DNA of 64,000 nt from Litorilituus lipolyticus (GTDB taxonomy: Bacteria > Pseudomonadota > Gammaproteobacteria > Enterobacterales > Alteromonadaceae), in NCBI RefSeq assembly GCF_006439335.1, contig NZ_SAWY01000021.1:124001-188000 (forward strand). The letters run 5' to 3'. Position 1 is the stretch's first letter; each line of letters starts with the position of its first letter. The position numbers and the translations under genes were made by a program. Of the stretch, positions 16,818 to 25,537 are shown piece after piece. Under the pieces are notes generated by a model. It was not told the DNA's origin and did no database searches. It saw nothing but the letters and a program-made list of their open reading frames with translations.

Positions 16818-17099
16818 GGTGGTCGGTCGTGAAGGATTTGAACCTTCGAATGATGAGTTAATGCGGTTAAAAGCCTTGGCTTTTGTTTGACTTGATGAAT
16901 AATTCAAAAAAGGTGGTCGGTCGTGAAGGATTTGAACCTTCGAATGATGAGTTAATGCGTTTAAAAGCCTTGGCTTTTGTTTGACTTGATGAATAACTCA
17001 AAAAAGGTGGTCGGTCGTAAAGGATTTGAACTTTCGATTTATGAGTTAATGCGGTTAAAAGCCTTGGCTTTTGTTTGACTTGATGAATAACTCAAAAAA
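16818..17099 (-). repeat. Three tandem 94-bp units carrying truncated tRNA-Lys 3' ends
   Basis: Units at 16818-16911, 16912-17005 and 17006-17099 have an exact 94-base period and end where the first complete tRNA-Lys begins (17100). In the first two units the opening 32 bases equal the 3' end of the real tRNA (CCA, acceptor 3' strand, T arm and T loop); the third has three substitutions there. The remaining 62 bases include GGTTAAAAGCC, shared with the anticodon region, inside the self-complementary AAAAGCCTTGGCTTTT, plus unit-specific sequence. They lack the 5' acceptor strand, the D arm and the 5' half of the anticodon stem, so they cannot fold as tRNAs. On the minus strand each is followed by CC and a T run. 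They lie downstream of four intact tRNA-Lys genes and are probably co-transcribed with them. Confidence 0.85.
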
Positions 17100-17101
17100 G
17101 G

Positions 17102-17177
17102 TGGTCGGTCGTGAAGGATTTGAACCTTCGACAAATTGGTTAAAAGCCAACTGCTCTACCAACTGAGCTAACGACCG
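17102..17177 (-). tRNA. tRNA-Lys (TTT), copy 4 in transcription order
   Basis: 76 nt with encoded CCA. CGGTCGT/ACGACCG acceptor, D loop AGCTCAGTTGGTAGAGC, anticodon TTT in GGCTTTTAACC, T loop GGTTCAAATCC. Sequence identical to the other three copies. Confidence 0.98.
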
Positions 17178-17276
17178 ATGATAGATGTTTTCTGTGTTTA
17201 TTCTAATTAAAGAATAGAATAGTTTTGAAAGAAAAACTTTCAACTTATCAATTAATCTTAATAGATTTAAAGTAAG

Positions 17277-17352
17277 TGGTCGGTCGTGAAGGATTTGAAC
17301 CTTCGACAAATTGGTTAAAAGCCAACTGCTCTACCAACTGAGCTAACGACCG
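17277..17352 (-). tRNA. tRNA-Lys (TTT), copy 3
   Basis: 76 nt with CCA encoded, identical to its neighbours, separated from the next gene by 99 bases. Confidence 0.98.
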
Positions 17353-17398
17353 ATGGTAGATAAGTAAATAGTTTCGCCGAACTCATTCATAATGAAAT

Positions 17399-17474
17399 TG
17401 GTCGGTCGTGAAGGATTTGAACCTTCGACAAATTGGTTAAAAGCCAACTGCTCTACCAACTGAGCTAACGACCG
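17399..17474 (-). tRNA. tRNA-Lys (TTT), copy 2
   Basis: 76 nt with CCA encoded, identical to its neighbours, separated from copy 3 by 46 bases. Confidence 0.98.
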
Positions 17475-17519
17475 ATAACTATTTACACATACAAATGACA
17501 CGATAATTGGTGATTAAAG

Positions 17520-17595
17520 TGGTCGGTCGTGAAGGATTTGAACCTTCGACAAATTGGTTAAAAGCCAACTGCTCTACCAACTGAGCTAACGACCG
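17520..17595 (-). tRNA. tRNA-Lys (TTT), copy 1 (promoter-proximal)
   Basis: 76 nt with CCA encoded, identical to the other copies. It is the first gene after a stable-RNA-type promoter at 17637-17664. Confidence 0.98.
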
Positions 17596-17636
17596 TCATT
17601 TGTACTACGTTGAACTGCTCGTCCAACGCGGGGCAT

Positions 17637-17664
17637 ATGATACTTATAATTTTTTTAAGTGCAA
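17637..17664 (-). promoter_or_regulatory. Stable-RNA promoter of the tRNA-Lys cluster
   Basis: On the minus strand: -35 TTGCAC (17664-17659), 16-base spacer, -10 TATCAT (17642-17637), then the GC-rich discriminator ATGCCCCGCG. A GC-rich discriminator is typical of stringently controlled rRNA and tRNA promoters. It lies about 40 bases before the first tRNA. Confidence 0.75.
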
Positions 17665-17770
17665 CAATAAATTTCGTTTTTTTTAATATTATTAGCTGTT
17701 CGGCTAAAAACACAGCAATACGCTACATTTATCATCAAAAACGAAATCCAACAATGTTATTTAAGTTCAA

Positions 17771-18556
17771 TTACAAGCTTTCTAAACGTGGTTTAGCAAG
17801 CTTTGCAGATGTTGAATCTGGGTACTCTTTCAACAATTGTTGATAAAGCTGTTTAGCTTTTGCGTTGTTATTGTTCTTTTGTGCGACCATTGCCAGCTTA
17901 AGCAAAGCATCAGGACGCTTAGCTGAATCAGTAAACTGTTCAACAACCGTTCTAAACTCTTGTTCTGCTTCAACTAGCTCGCCCTTGTTAAATAGCAATT
18001 GCCCTAACCAATAATGTGCATTCGGTGCATAAGTTGATTGAGGAAAGCTTTTATTAAAGGCTCTAAATTCAGGTATCGCTTGCTCATAACGCTTATCTTT
18101 AAGCACTAAGTTTAGCGCTCTATCATAAGCTTCATTTTCAGTTAAGTCGTTACTATAACTTTGGCCTGTTGATACAGGTGCTGAATTTGTATTACTTGCG
18201 ATAACACTAGGCACGGGGTCATTCGACTTTAGCGCTTCACTAACACGTCTATCGAGTTCTTGATAAAGCTCTCTCTGACGCTCTAGTACTTGGCTAAGTT
18301 GATGAGTATGCAACTCTGTTACACCGCGCAATTCATTCATTTCAGTTTGCAACTGATCTAACTGACGCTGGATCTTAACTTGAGCTCTATTCCTAGAGTC
18401 TAACTTACGTTCTAAAACAGTGAGCTGCTCTGATAAAGAGCTTGAAGAGCCATAGTTACTTGAATTGACATCGACGACTGGCGCTTGAGGAACGGCTAAT
18501 ACCGAGGAGGTACTAGCCGTTAACAAGATACCAAATAAAACTTTGTTTAGTTTCAT
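17771..18556 (-). CDS. cpoB: Cell division coordinator CpoB (YbgF)
   Basis: 261 residues. Signal peptide (about 1-22, ending SVLAVP), an N-terminal trimerising coiled coil (about 35-105, LEQ-rich heptads such as LDQLQTEMNELRG), a low-complexity linker, then C-terminal TPR repeats (about 140-260: YDRALNLVLKDKRYEQAIPEF, PNAHYWLGQLLFNKGELVEAE, ALLKLAMVAQKNNNNAKAK). CpoB links PBP1B-driven septal wall synthesis to Tol-driven outer-membrane constriction in the periplasm. Last gene of the tol-pal operon, 30 bases after pal, followed by the tRNA-Lys cluster as in E. coli. Confidence 0.95.
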   Translation of the reverse strand: MKLNKVLFGILLTASTSSVLAVPQAPVVDVNSSNYGSSSSLSEQLTVLERKLDSRNRAQVKIQRQLDQLQTEMNELRGVTELHTHQLSQVLERQRELYQELDRRVSEALKSNDPVPSVIASNTNSAPVSTGQSYSNDLTENEAYDRALNLVLKDKRYEQAIPEFRAFNKSFPQSTYAPNAHYWLGQLLFNKGELVEAEQEFRTVVEQFTDSAKRPDALLKLAMVAQKNNNNAKAKQLYQQLLKEYPDSTSAKLAKPRLESL

Positions 18557-18586
18557 TTATCTACCTGAATAGTTAAGAGTGGTGGT

Positions 18587-19123
18587 TTAGTAAACTAATA
18601 CAGCACGACGGTTTTTAGCAAAAGCACTTTCTGTGCGATCCATAACCATTGGCTTTTCTTCACCGTAACTAACAACTGATAATTGGCTTGAGTCAACACC
18701 CATGTTTTCTAAATAGGTTACAACAGCTTTTGCACGACGCTCACCTAAAGCAATGTTGTACTCTGGCGTACCGCGCTCATCAGCATGACCTTCAACTAAT
18801 ACTTTCACATCAGAATTAGCGTTTAAGAATTTTGCATGAGCATCTAAAATTGCTGCGTACTCATCACTTACATTTGAAACGTCAAAACCGAAATATACGA
18901 TATGCTCTGAACGTAACTTAGCTAGTTGCTGACGCTTTTGCTCTTGAATTTCTGCTTCACGTTTAGCAGCTGCTACTTGTACGCTATCTTCAGCATTTTG
19001 AGTTACTTGAGCATTAGTATCTACTTGGCTTTGCTCTTCAGTATCTGAGTTAGAGCTACAAGCTGTTAAAGCTAATAAAGGTAAAGCGATTGCTAAGCTT
19101 TTTACTGTTTTGTTTAAGCGCAT
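18587..19123 (-). CDS. pal: Peptidoglycan-associated lipoprotein Pal
   Basis: 178 residues from the ATG at 19123, which has AAGGA 7 bases upstream; the frame is open 16 codons further but without a ribosome site. Lipoprotein signal with lipobox ALTAC (Cys22), a charged, Gln-rich helical linker (about 30-75), and an OmpA-like domain (about 75-178) with the peptidoglycan-binding motif VLVEGHADERGTPEYNIALG followed by RRAKAV. Pal anchors the outer membrane to peptidoglycan and is mobilised by TolB during division. It lies between tolB and cpoB in the usual order. High confidence. Confidence 0.97.
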   Translation of the reverse strand: MRLNKTVKSLAIALPLLALTACSSNSDTEEQSQVDTNAQVTQNAEDSVQVAAAKREAEIQEQKRQQLAKLRSEHIVYFGFDVSNVSDEYAAILDAHAKFLNANSDVKVLVEGHADERGTPEYNIALGERRAKAVVTYLENMGVDSSQLSVVSYGEEKPMVMDRTESAFAKNRRAVLVY

Positions 19124-19178
19124 TTTATTATCCTTTGTTCTAAAAAATAGTAAGTTTAAATAAGTGTTCAATATATTT

Positions 19179-20534
19179 TTATAAAAACGGTGACCATGCA
19201 GGAGCCTTTACTTGCCCATCAAGTGCTGGTAACCGAGCTTTAAATCGTCCATCAACAGACACTAAACCTAATACCTGACGGTTATTATGAAGTGTACTGT
19301 AAATTATCATTCCACCATTTGGCGAAACACTTGGTGATTCATCTAGTCGCGTTTTTGTTAATACCTGAAAGATGCCAGAATCAAATTCTTGCTTAGCTAA
19401 ACGGTATTGACCACGTGTTCTATTCACCATAATTAACTGTTTACCGTCTGGTGTAACAGAACCGCCCAAGTTCATTTCACCATCAAACGTTAATCGTCGA
19501 ATTTTTCCATCGACTAAATTTACGCGATATAGCTGAGGTTTACCACCCCGTTCTGAACTAAATACTAATGAATTTCCATCTGGCGTCCAACTTGGTTCGG
19601 TATCAATGGCTCTATTTCTGGTTACACGACGTAATTTTTTCGTTGCCAAGTTCATTACATAAAGGTCTGGATTACCATCCTTTGATAGAACCATTGCCAT
19701 GCTTTTCCCGTCAGGAGAAAAACGTGGCGCACTATTAATGCCTTTAAAAGAGCTAATTAATTGACGCTGCGCAGTGTAAATATCTAAAACATGTATTTGA
19801 GCCTGACGATTTTCAAATGTAACATACGCTAATTGCTCGCCATTTGGATGCCAAGAAGGAGACATTAACGGTTCATCAGAACTTAACAAGACTTGCTCAT
19901 TAAAACCATCATAATCAGCTATCGCTAACTGATACGGGTACTTTCCTTGATCACGAACAATAACGTAAGCAATTTTAGTTAAAAATGCACCTTTACTACC
20001 TGTTAATTTTTCATAAACCACATTACTAATACTGTGTGCGTATCGGCGGAATTGTTCACTACTAATATCAGCACTTCTTTGCGCTAATATATGATCTTGC
20101 GCTTCAACTAACTCACCATTACTTAACATGGTTGTTTGGCCACCAGTCACCTGCCCTCTAATAACATCTATCAACTGGTAACTTACTTGGTATATACCCA
20201 TCGATACTTCTGTTATTTCGCCAATAAGAATGGCTTCTATTCCTTCACTTGCCCAAGCACTGTAATCAACATTTTGCGCTGAGGTTGGCACTTGTGGAAA
20301 TTTATCATACGACACTGGGCTAAACTTACCACTGCGCAATAAGTCATTACTAATCACTTTAGATATGCGTTCAGGTAACTCAGAATTACCTGTCCATTTA
20401 AAAGGTAGTATTGCAATCGGGCGAGCACTATCTATACCACCCGTGATGACTATTTCTAGGGTAGCCATAGCTCGTGTTGACGTTAGCAAAGTTAATAAGC
20501 TAATAAAAACAGTTATGAGTAATTTAAATTTCAT
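19179..20534 (-). CDS. tolB: Tol-Pal system protein TolB
   Basis: 451 residues from the ATG at 20534; a TTG four codons earlier (20546) is also open but less likely. Signal peptide (about 1-22, ending STRAMA). The N-terminal domain (about 25-165: [27 protein letters not shown]) is followed by a six-bladed beta-propeller of WD-like repeats with the recurrent [48 protein letters not shown]. TolB is the periplasmic partner of Pal, TolA and colicins. 55 bases separate it from tolA and 55 from pal. Confidence 0.97.
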   Translation of the reverse strand: MKFKLLITVFISLLTLLTSTRAMATLEIVITGGIDSARPIAILPFKWTGNSELPERISKVISNDLLRSGKFSPVSYDKFPQVPTSAQNVDYSAWASEGIEAILIGEITEVSMGIYQVSYQLIDVIRGQVTGGQTTMLSNGELVEAQDHILAQRSADISSEQFRRYAHSISNVVYEKLTGSKGAFLTKIAYVIVRDQGKYPYQLAIADYDGFNEQVLLSSDEPLMSPSWHPNGEQLAYVTFENRQAQIHVLDIYTAQRQLISSFKGINSAPRFSPDGKSMAMVLSKDGNPDLYVMNLATKKLRRVTRNRAIDTEPSWTPDGNSLVFSSERGGKPQLYRVNLVDGKIRRLTFDGEMNLGGSVTPDGKQLIMVNRTRGQYRLAKQEFDSGIFQVLTKTRLDESPSVSPNGGMIIYSTLHNNRQVLGLVSVDGRFKARLPALDGQVKAPAWSPFL

Positions 20535-20589
20535 TTGGTTCTTCAATCTTCTTCTTAAATTATTATTAGGTTAAACGATAACGTTAATG

Positions 20590-21552
20590 CTAAAACTCAG
20601 GCACAACAGTCACGGCTATCTTGCGCATTTCTTTAAATACTTCAGGGTCTTTCGATACAGGTAACGTACCAGCCTTATAAATAGCTGTTTTTGCCGCTTC
20701 ACATACTACCCTGTCTCCTTGACCAATAACAACCTGAGTTACGAAGCCTGATGGTGCAAGACTTATTGTTAATTTACAGGTTTTTCCCGCCATAGTACTA
20801 CGATCTTTTATCATATTACGGTTAATTGATTGCTTAATCAAAGCGGCAAAACGATCAATTTCAGAAAGCACTTGCTGACGACGGGCTTTATTACGGCTCG
20901 CCATTTCAGCAGCCATTTGCTGAGCAAGCATTTCTTCTTGTTTCGCTCTTTCTTTTGCTTCTGCTTCTTTACGTTTTTTCTCAGCTAATTCTTTCTTACG
21001 CTTTGCTTCCGCTTCGGCTTTTTTCTTCCTACGAAGCTCTTCCGCTTTTTTAGCTGCAGCTTCTTCTTTTATTCTTTTTGAACGAGCTTTAGCTGCTGCA
21101 TCTTCTGCCTTTTTCTTTTCTTGTTCTTTTTGTTTTCGAAGTTTTTCAGCCTTCGCCGCTTTAGCTTTAGCACTTTTTGCTGCGTTATCCGCTTTTATTT
21201 TTTCTTGCTCTTTTTGTTTGCGTTGCTTTTCAAGCCTTTTTATTCGAGCTTCTTCTTTAGCACGACGTTTTTTCGCTTCGGCTGCGCGTCGCTCAATATT
21301 TTCTATACGCTTTTTCTCAGCAGCTAATGCATCACTCTTTTGTTTTTTGATTTTATTAATAGCTTTATCTAGCTTTGCTTTATCTACAGCAACAGCTTGA
21401 ATGGGTTGCATTTCTTGAATACTTGGCGCTGGTCGCTCTTTGGGTTTTGAAGAAAAATCACCAATAAACAACACAGCGATCATTACTGCATGTAAAGCAA
21501 TACTTAGCCAAAGTGCTTTTATATAGGGGGTATTAAGGTACTTCTGACTCAC
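20590..21552 (-). CDS. tolA: Tol-Pal system protein TolA
   Basis: 320 residues with a GTG start one base after the tolR stop, implying translational coupling. One N-terminal membrane helix (about 13-33), a long Lys/Ala/Glu-rich helical rod (about 40-225, e.g. repeated KKAEELRRKKKAEAEAK), and a C-terminal domain (about 230-320) with IKQSINRNMI, CKLTISLAPSGFV and a disulfide-capable Cys pair. TolA spans the periplasm, transmitting proton-motive force from TolQR to TolB and Pal. Several lysine-rich repeats are antisense to Phe/Ser-rich reading frames on the plus strand, which are not genes. High confidence. Confidence 0.95.
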   Translation of the reverse strand: MSQKYLNTPYIKALWLSIALHAVMIAVLFIGDFSSKPKERPAPSIQEMQPIQAVAVDKAKLDKAINKIKKQKSDALAAEKKRIENIERRAAEAKKRRAKEEARIKRLEKQRKQKEQEKIKADNAAKSAKAKAAKAEKLRKQKEQEKKKAEDAAAKARSKRIKEEAAAKKAEELRRKKKAEAEAKRKKELAEKKRKEAEAKERAKQEEMLAQQMAAEMASRNKARRQQVLSEIDRFAALIKQSINRNMIKDRSTMAGKTCKLTISLAPSGFVTQVVIGQGDRVVCEAAKTAIYKAGTLPVSKDPEVFKEMRKIAVTVVPEF

Positions 21553-21553
21553 C

Positions 21554-21979
21554 TTACTTCTCCACAGAGTCTGTCATTAAACCAACAGAGGGTACACCAG
21601 CAACTTGCTGTAAAAGCACCATTAACTGAATAACTGCATCATAAGACACAGCACCATCACCATTCACAACCACAGGCGTATCTGGTTCTAGTTCTAAATG
21701 TGCTTTAACTAAAGTAGCAACTTCTTCGGCTGACATTGGCGTTTTATCATCTGCCCCAACCGTTAAGTAGTAGCGCCCTTGGGCATCAACAGATGCTACC
21801 AGTGGCGTTTTGCTGTCTTCATCCATAGGTTCAGCGTCAGCTTGAGGTAAGTCCACTTTTACACCTTGTGTTATAAGTGGTGCTGTTACCATAAAAATAA
21901 TCAGTAATACCAACATCACATCAATGTAAGGAACAACATTAATTTCAGCTACTTTACGGCGCCTAACTCTTTGATACAT
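21554..21979 (-). CDS. tolR: Tol-Pal system protein TolR
   Basis: 141 residues, ExbD/TolR family. Short cytoplasmic N terminus, one membrane helix (about 17-38) bearing the proton-carrying Asp20 in NVVPYIDVMLVLLIIFM, and a periplasmic domain with MVNGDGAVSYD-type conserved segment and the terminal VGLMTD. With TolQ it forms the proton channel that energises TolA. 11 bases after tolQ. Confidence 0.97.
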   Translation of the reverse strand: MYQRVRRRKVAEINVVPYIDVMLVLLIIFMVTAPLITQGVKVDLPQADAEPMDEDSKTPLVASVDAQGRYYLTVGADDKTPMSAEEVATLVKAHLELEPDTPVVVNGDGAVSYDAVIQLMVLLQQVAGVPSVGLMTDSVEK

Positions 21980-21990
21980 AAGCTTCTCCG

Positions 21991-22674
21991 TTAAGCATTC
22001 GATTCTGCAGCTGTTTGACGCTGTAAAATACTTGAGAACTCTTCCATAAAGTTACCGTAACTGTTTTCAAGTTTTTCGACTTTGTGACTAAAACGGTTAT
22101 ATGCCATAACGGCAGGTATTGCTGCAAATAGTCCCATTGCGGTGGCAATTAAAGCTTCAGCAATACCTGGAGCAACCATTGCAAGAGTCGCTTGCTTAAC
22201 GGAACCTAAAGCAATAAATGAATTCATGATGCCCCACACCGTACCAAATAAGCCAATATAAGGACTAATTGAGCCAACCGTTGCCATAAAAGGTAAATGA
22301 GTTTCGAGGCTGTCGACTTCTCTTGACAGGGCTACTCGCATAGCACGATGAGTACCATCTACGATGATTTGAGGGTTATTAATATTACTTTTACGTAAAC
22401 GCGCAAACTCTTTGAAGCCTGATACAAATAAACTTTCAATGCCTTGTATGTTACTTTTTGCTGAAATTTCACTGTAAAGTTTGCTTAAATCAGCACCGCT
22501 CCAAAACTTATCTTCAAAGGTTTTTAATTGTTGCACCGCATTTCTAAGGATCTTTCTGCGTTGAAAGATCATCGCCCAACAAACAATAGAAAAAATAAGT
22601 AAAGTCAGCATGACCAATTGAACTAAAATACTTGCTTCTAAAAATAAATGAAAAAATGAGATTTCAGCTGACAC
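21991..22674 (-). CDS. tolQ: Tol-Pal system protein TolQ
   Basis: 227 residues, MotA/TolQ/ExbB family. Membrane helices near residues 15-38, 135-155 and 170-190, with the conserved blocks [20 protein letters not shown] (between-helix motif) and [20 protein letters not shown]. It forms the inner-membrane motor with TolR. Its start overlaps the end of ybgC by 11 bases, so the two genes are translated together. Confidence 0.97.
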   Translation of the reverse strand: MSAEISFFHLFLEASILVQLVMLTLLIFSIVCWAMIFQRRKILRNAVQQLKTFEDKFWSGADLSKLYSEISAKSNIQGIESLFVSGFKEFARLRKSNINNPQIIVDGTHRAMRVALSREVDSLETHLPFMATVGSISPYIGLFGTVWGIMNSFIALGSVKQATLAMVAPGIAEALIATAMGLFAAIPAVMAYNRFSHKVEKLENSYGNFMEEFSSILQRQTAAESNA

Positions 22675-23074
22675 GTTTAAACGCTCCTAATATCGATTCG
22701 GGAATAGCACACGGCTTATTGGCTTTAAAATCTACACAAGCAATTTTAACTTTGGCAGTGCAAAGTAATTGTTGGTGCTGACTTTTAATTTCTTGTTGGA
22801 AGACCAAACTCGCTCTTTTGAGGGTGACAATTGTTGAGTGTACATTAAGAACATCATCTAATTTTGCCGAAGCAAGGTTATCCATTTCTACCTTTCTGAC
22901 AACAAAACCTAGCTGTTGTTCTAAAAAAAATGCCTGATTAATACCCATCTCTCTTAACCACTCAGTTCTTCCTCGTTCGAAAAACTTTAAATAGTTAGCA
23001 TAATAGACAATACCGCCGGCATCGGTATCTTCATAATATACTCTAATTGAATGATTGTGCTCTTGGGATGGCAT
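22664..23074 (-). CDS. ybgC: Tol-Pal associated acyl-CoA thioesterase YbgC
   Basis: 136 residues, a single hot-dog domain of the 4-hydroxybenzoyl-CoA thioesterase class. The N-terminal active-site block [20 protein letters not shown] carries the catalytic Asp in DTDAGG, and [11 protein letters not shown] follows. YbgC hydrolyses acyl-CoA or acyl-ACP and belongs to the tol-pal operon in most gammaproteobacteria. First gene of the operon; its promoter should lie between it and the deaD terminator. High confidence for family; its physiological substrate is not settled. Confidence 0.96.
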   Translation of the reverse strand: MPSQEHNHSIRVYYEDTDAGGIVYYANYLKFFERGRTEWLREMGINQAFFLEQQLGFVVRKVEMDNLASAKLDDVLNVHSTIVTLKRASLVFQQEIKSQHQQLLCTAKVKIACVDFKANKPCAIPESILGAFKRVS

Positions 23075-23216
23075 TGATAATTCAGTATTTGTGATAGATT
23101 TTTTTATTGGCTATATAGTAATAGATAAAGTGATTGGCAAACAAGGCAAGGCACATAATAAATTACAATTTTTTGCAATTATTAAGCGATTTAAATTCAA
23201 TAAAGCGAGTTTCCAT

Positions 23217-23242
23217 AAAAAAAGGCGCCAAAAGGCGCCTTT
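23217..23242 (-). terminator. Terminator of deaD
   Basis: AAAGGCGCC, AAAA, GGCGCCTTT: a perfect 9-base GC stem, followed on the minus strand by a run of seven T. It separates deaD from the tol-pal operon. Confidence 0.9.
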
Positions 23243-23265
23243 AAATATAAATAGCCACATCAAAA

Positions 23266-25098
23266 TTAATTATGACGCTGGCTACGATCACGTCGCGCTG
23301 GACGTTGACTTGGCGCTTGCGCTTCAGATGCAGAAATAGCTAATGGTTGACGACGAACTCTTACACCTTTTAAGCGTTTAAATGAGTCTGCAGGCATACC
23401 TTTTGGCAGTTGTACAAAACTATGCTTTTCGTGCAAGTTAATTTGACCAATGTAACTACTGTCTAATGAAATTTCATTGGCAATAGCACCAACAATATCA
23501 CCAGGTCTTGCACCATGATCTTTACCTACTTCTAGGCGATATGTTTGCCAATCAACATCATTACGAGCAACTTTAGGCTTGCGTGTTCTTTCGCCGCGCC
23601 CTTCACTTCCACGATGACCTCTGCTTTCACCTCGAGCATCACGACGGTTGTCTTTTCGACCATCGCGGTTACCACGGTCATTGCGTTCGCGTGAATCACG
23701 ACGTGGTTTTGGATCTTCTTTCGGTTGTAATGGCTGTTTAAGTTGCTTTTGGAACAATAATGCTGCCGCTAAATCAAGTAACTCAACTTCTGACTCTTCC
23801 GCCATTTTTTCAACAATTTCACGCATAGCGCTAATGTCTTTATTCGCAGCAATTTCAGCAATTTCATTACGAGTACGTTCTATACGAGTTTTGCCAATCT
23901 CTTGAATGCTAGGCAATTGATACATTTCAACCTTGCCTGACGTTAAACGTTCATAATGACGTAATGAATACATCTCACGTGGACGAACGAATGAAATTGA
24001 AGTACCTTCTCTACCTGCACGACCAGTACGACCTATACGGTGAACATAAGCTTCATTATCACCCGGTAAATCATAGTTAATCACTAAAGATATACGTGGA
24101 ATATCTAAACCGCGAGCAACAACATCTGTTGCCACTAATATAGATGACTTACCTGACTTCATCTGATCAATACAACGCTCACGCTGTGCTTGGTTCATAT
24201 CGCCATTTAGTGCTAATGCTGGGTAACCAGCACGCTCTAATTTTTCTGCCACATCAACGGTATCGTTGCGGGTACGTACAAAAATTATCATCGCATCATA
24301 ATCAACAACTTCGGCAATACGCTCTAAAGCTGTCATTTTATTGATACCACTAACTTTCCATGCAAACTGTTTAATATTTGCTTTGGCTTTTTTTACAGCT
24401 TCGATTTTAATATGTTCAGGATCAGTCAAAAACTTATTAGCAATTTTACGAATTGCTGGCGGCATCGTTGCCGAGAACAACGCCATTTGAGTGCTTTCAG
24501 GTAGGTGATCTAAAATCCATTGAATATCTTCCAAAAAGCCCATGTTTAACATTTCATCAGCTTCATCAAGTACACAGTAACTTAACGAATCTAATTTTAA
24601 GCTTTTACGACGTAGATGATCCATTAATCTACCTGGCGTACCAACAACGACTTGTGCGCCACGTTCTAATTGTTGAAATTGAGGACCGTAAGATTGGCCA
24701 CCATATAAAGTTGCAACACGTAAGCCTTTAATGTTTTTACCAAAAGATTCAATAGCTTCAGCAACTTGCATGGCTAATTCACGTGTAGGTGCTAATACCA
24801 TTAATTGAGGTTTTTTAATTGAGGTATCAATGGCTGCTAGTGCAGGTAAACCAAAAGCTGCGGTTTTACCCGTACCTGTTTGCGCTTCACCTAAAACGTC
24901 TTTACCTGCTAATAAAGGTGGAATTGTTTGTGCTTGAATTGCTGTTGCTGATGAAAAGCCAATCTCGGTTAAAGCAGAAAGTAACTTTTCTGGTAAGCCT
25001 AATGTATCAAAAGTAACTGAGGCAGTTTGTTCTGAAGCGTTGCCTTCAGTGGCATTAGTTGCTGAGGCTTTGTTTTGTTCTGTCATAAAATTTGTCAT
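23266..25098 (-). CDS. deaD: Cold-shock DEAD-box RNA helicase DeaD/CsdA
   Basis: About 610 residues. The start is uncertain: the ATG at 25098 is used here, another at 25086 (MTEQNK) is equally possible, and the frame runs on to a TTG at 25134. RecA-like domain 1 has the Q motif, AQTGTGKT, PTRELA, DEAD and SAT; domain 2 has IIFVRTRN, ATDVVARGLD and HRIGRTGR. A C-terminal RNA-binding (DbpA/CsdA-type) domain near 510-580 (RLEVGKDHGARPGDIVGAIANE) lies between two Arg/Asp/Gly-rich tails. CsdA remodels ribosomal and mRNA structure at low temperature. A roughly 370-base leader precedes it, resembling the long leaders of cold-shock mRNAs. Confidence 0.95.
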   Translation of the reverse strand: MTNFMTEQNKASATNATEGNASEQTASVTFDTLGLPEKLLSALTEIGFSSATAIQAQTIPPLLAGKDVLGEAQTGTGKTAAFGLPALAAIDTSIKKPQLMVLAPTRELAMQVAEAIESFGKNIKGLRVATLYGGQSYGPQFQQLERGAQVVVGTPGRLMDHLRRKSLKLDSLSYCVLDEADEMLNMGFLEDIQWILDHLPESTQMALFSATMPPAIRKIANKFLTDPEHIKIEAVKKAKANIKQFAWKVSGINKMTALERIAEVVDYDAMIIFVRTRNDTVDVAEKLERAGYPALALNGDMNQAQRERCIDQMKSGKSSILVATDVVARGLDIPRISLVINYDLPGDNEAYVHRIGRTGRAGREGTSISFVRPREMYSLRHYERLTSGKVEMYQLPSIQEIGKTRIERTRNEIAEIAANKDISAMREIVEKMAEESEVELLDLAAALLFQKQLKQPLQPKEDPKPRRDSRERNDRGNRDGRKDNRRDARGESRGHRGSEGRGERTRKPKVARNDVDWQTYRLEVGKDHGARPGDIVGAIANEISLDSSYIGQINLHEKHSFVQLPKGMPADSFKRLKGVRVRRQPLAISASEAQAPSQRPARRDRSQRHN

Positions 25099-25474
25099 CT
25101 TCTCAAGGCAGGCTTTGTTAGTGACAACAAACAACTATTAAAAAGCAAAAGAATCCCCGCCTTCAAAGCAGCCAAAAGCCCACTTAAAAGCGTAATAAAC
25201 AATCTAATTTTTAATTGCTAAGTCTATAACCTGCGTACATATACGAGGAAACCACCAGGGAGACTTAAGGCGCATAGCGTATTCAAACACTATATTTCTG
25301 GCTAATAGGAGCTACTAGCGTGGTAAGTCTATAGGGCGGTATAACCCTCACTCATCTCGAACTGTTTTATCGTATCTTGATAAATAAACAGTAAAACTCA
25401 TCCTGAGTATCATATCGCTCTTTTTAATTATCAAAATAGTTCAAAAAAGCGACATCTCGTCGTTGAGGCGCGCA
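25099..25474 (-). promoter_or_regulatory. Long 5' leader of deaD (about 370 bases)
   Basis: Between the deaD promoter and its start codon lie about 370 bases without a gene. On the minus strand a small hairpin, CGAC/GTCG followed by six T, sits close to the predicted transcript start. E. coli deaD and cspA also have long structured leaders. No known riboswitch class is recognised. Confidence 0.55.
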
Positions 25475-25502
25475 TTATACAGAAAAATAGCTTGTAGGCA
25501 AG
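25475..25502 (-). promoter_or_regulatory. Promoter of deaD
   Basis: On the minus strand: -35 TTGCCT, 16-base spacer, -10 TATAAT (perfect), with a GC-rich GCGCGCC discriminator. This is the best sigma-70 promoter in the region and sets the length of the deaD leader. Confidence 0.75.
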
Positions 25503-25537
25503 AAATAACGTAAAACAGCATAAATTAAAAAGTAACT

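Noticed and set aside
16818-17099. CRISPR array
   Set aside because: The units are tRNA-Lys-derived tandem repeats with near-identical 'spacers', not short repeats with unique spacers, and no cas genes are near.
17055-17309. 84-codon minus-strand reading frame over the tRNA-Lys cluster
   Set aside because: It translates tRNA-Lys copies and spacers; no ribosome site and no protein-like composition outside the tRNAs.
21121-21400. Phe/Ser-rich plus-strand reading frames opposite tolA
   Set aside because: They are antisense shadows of the Lys/Ala/Glu-rich TolA rod.
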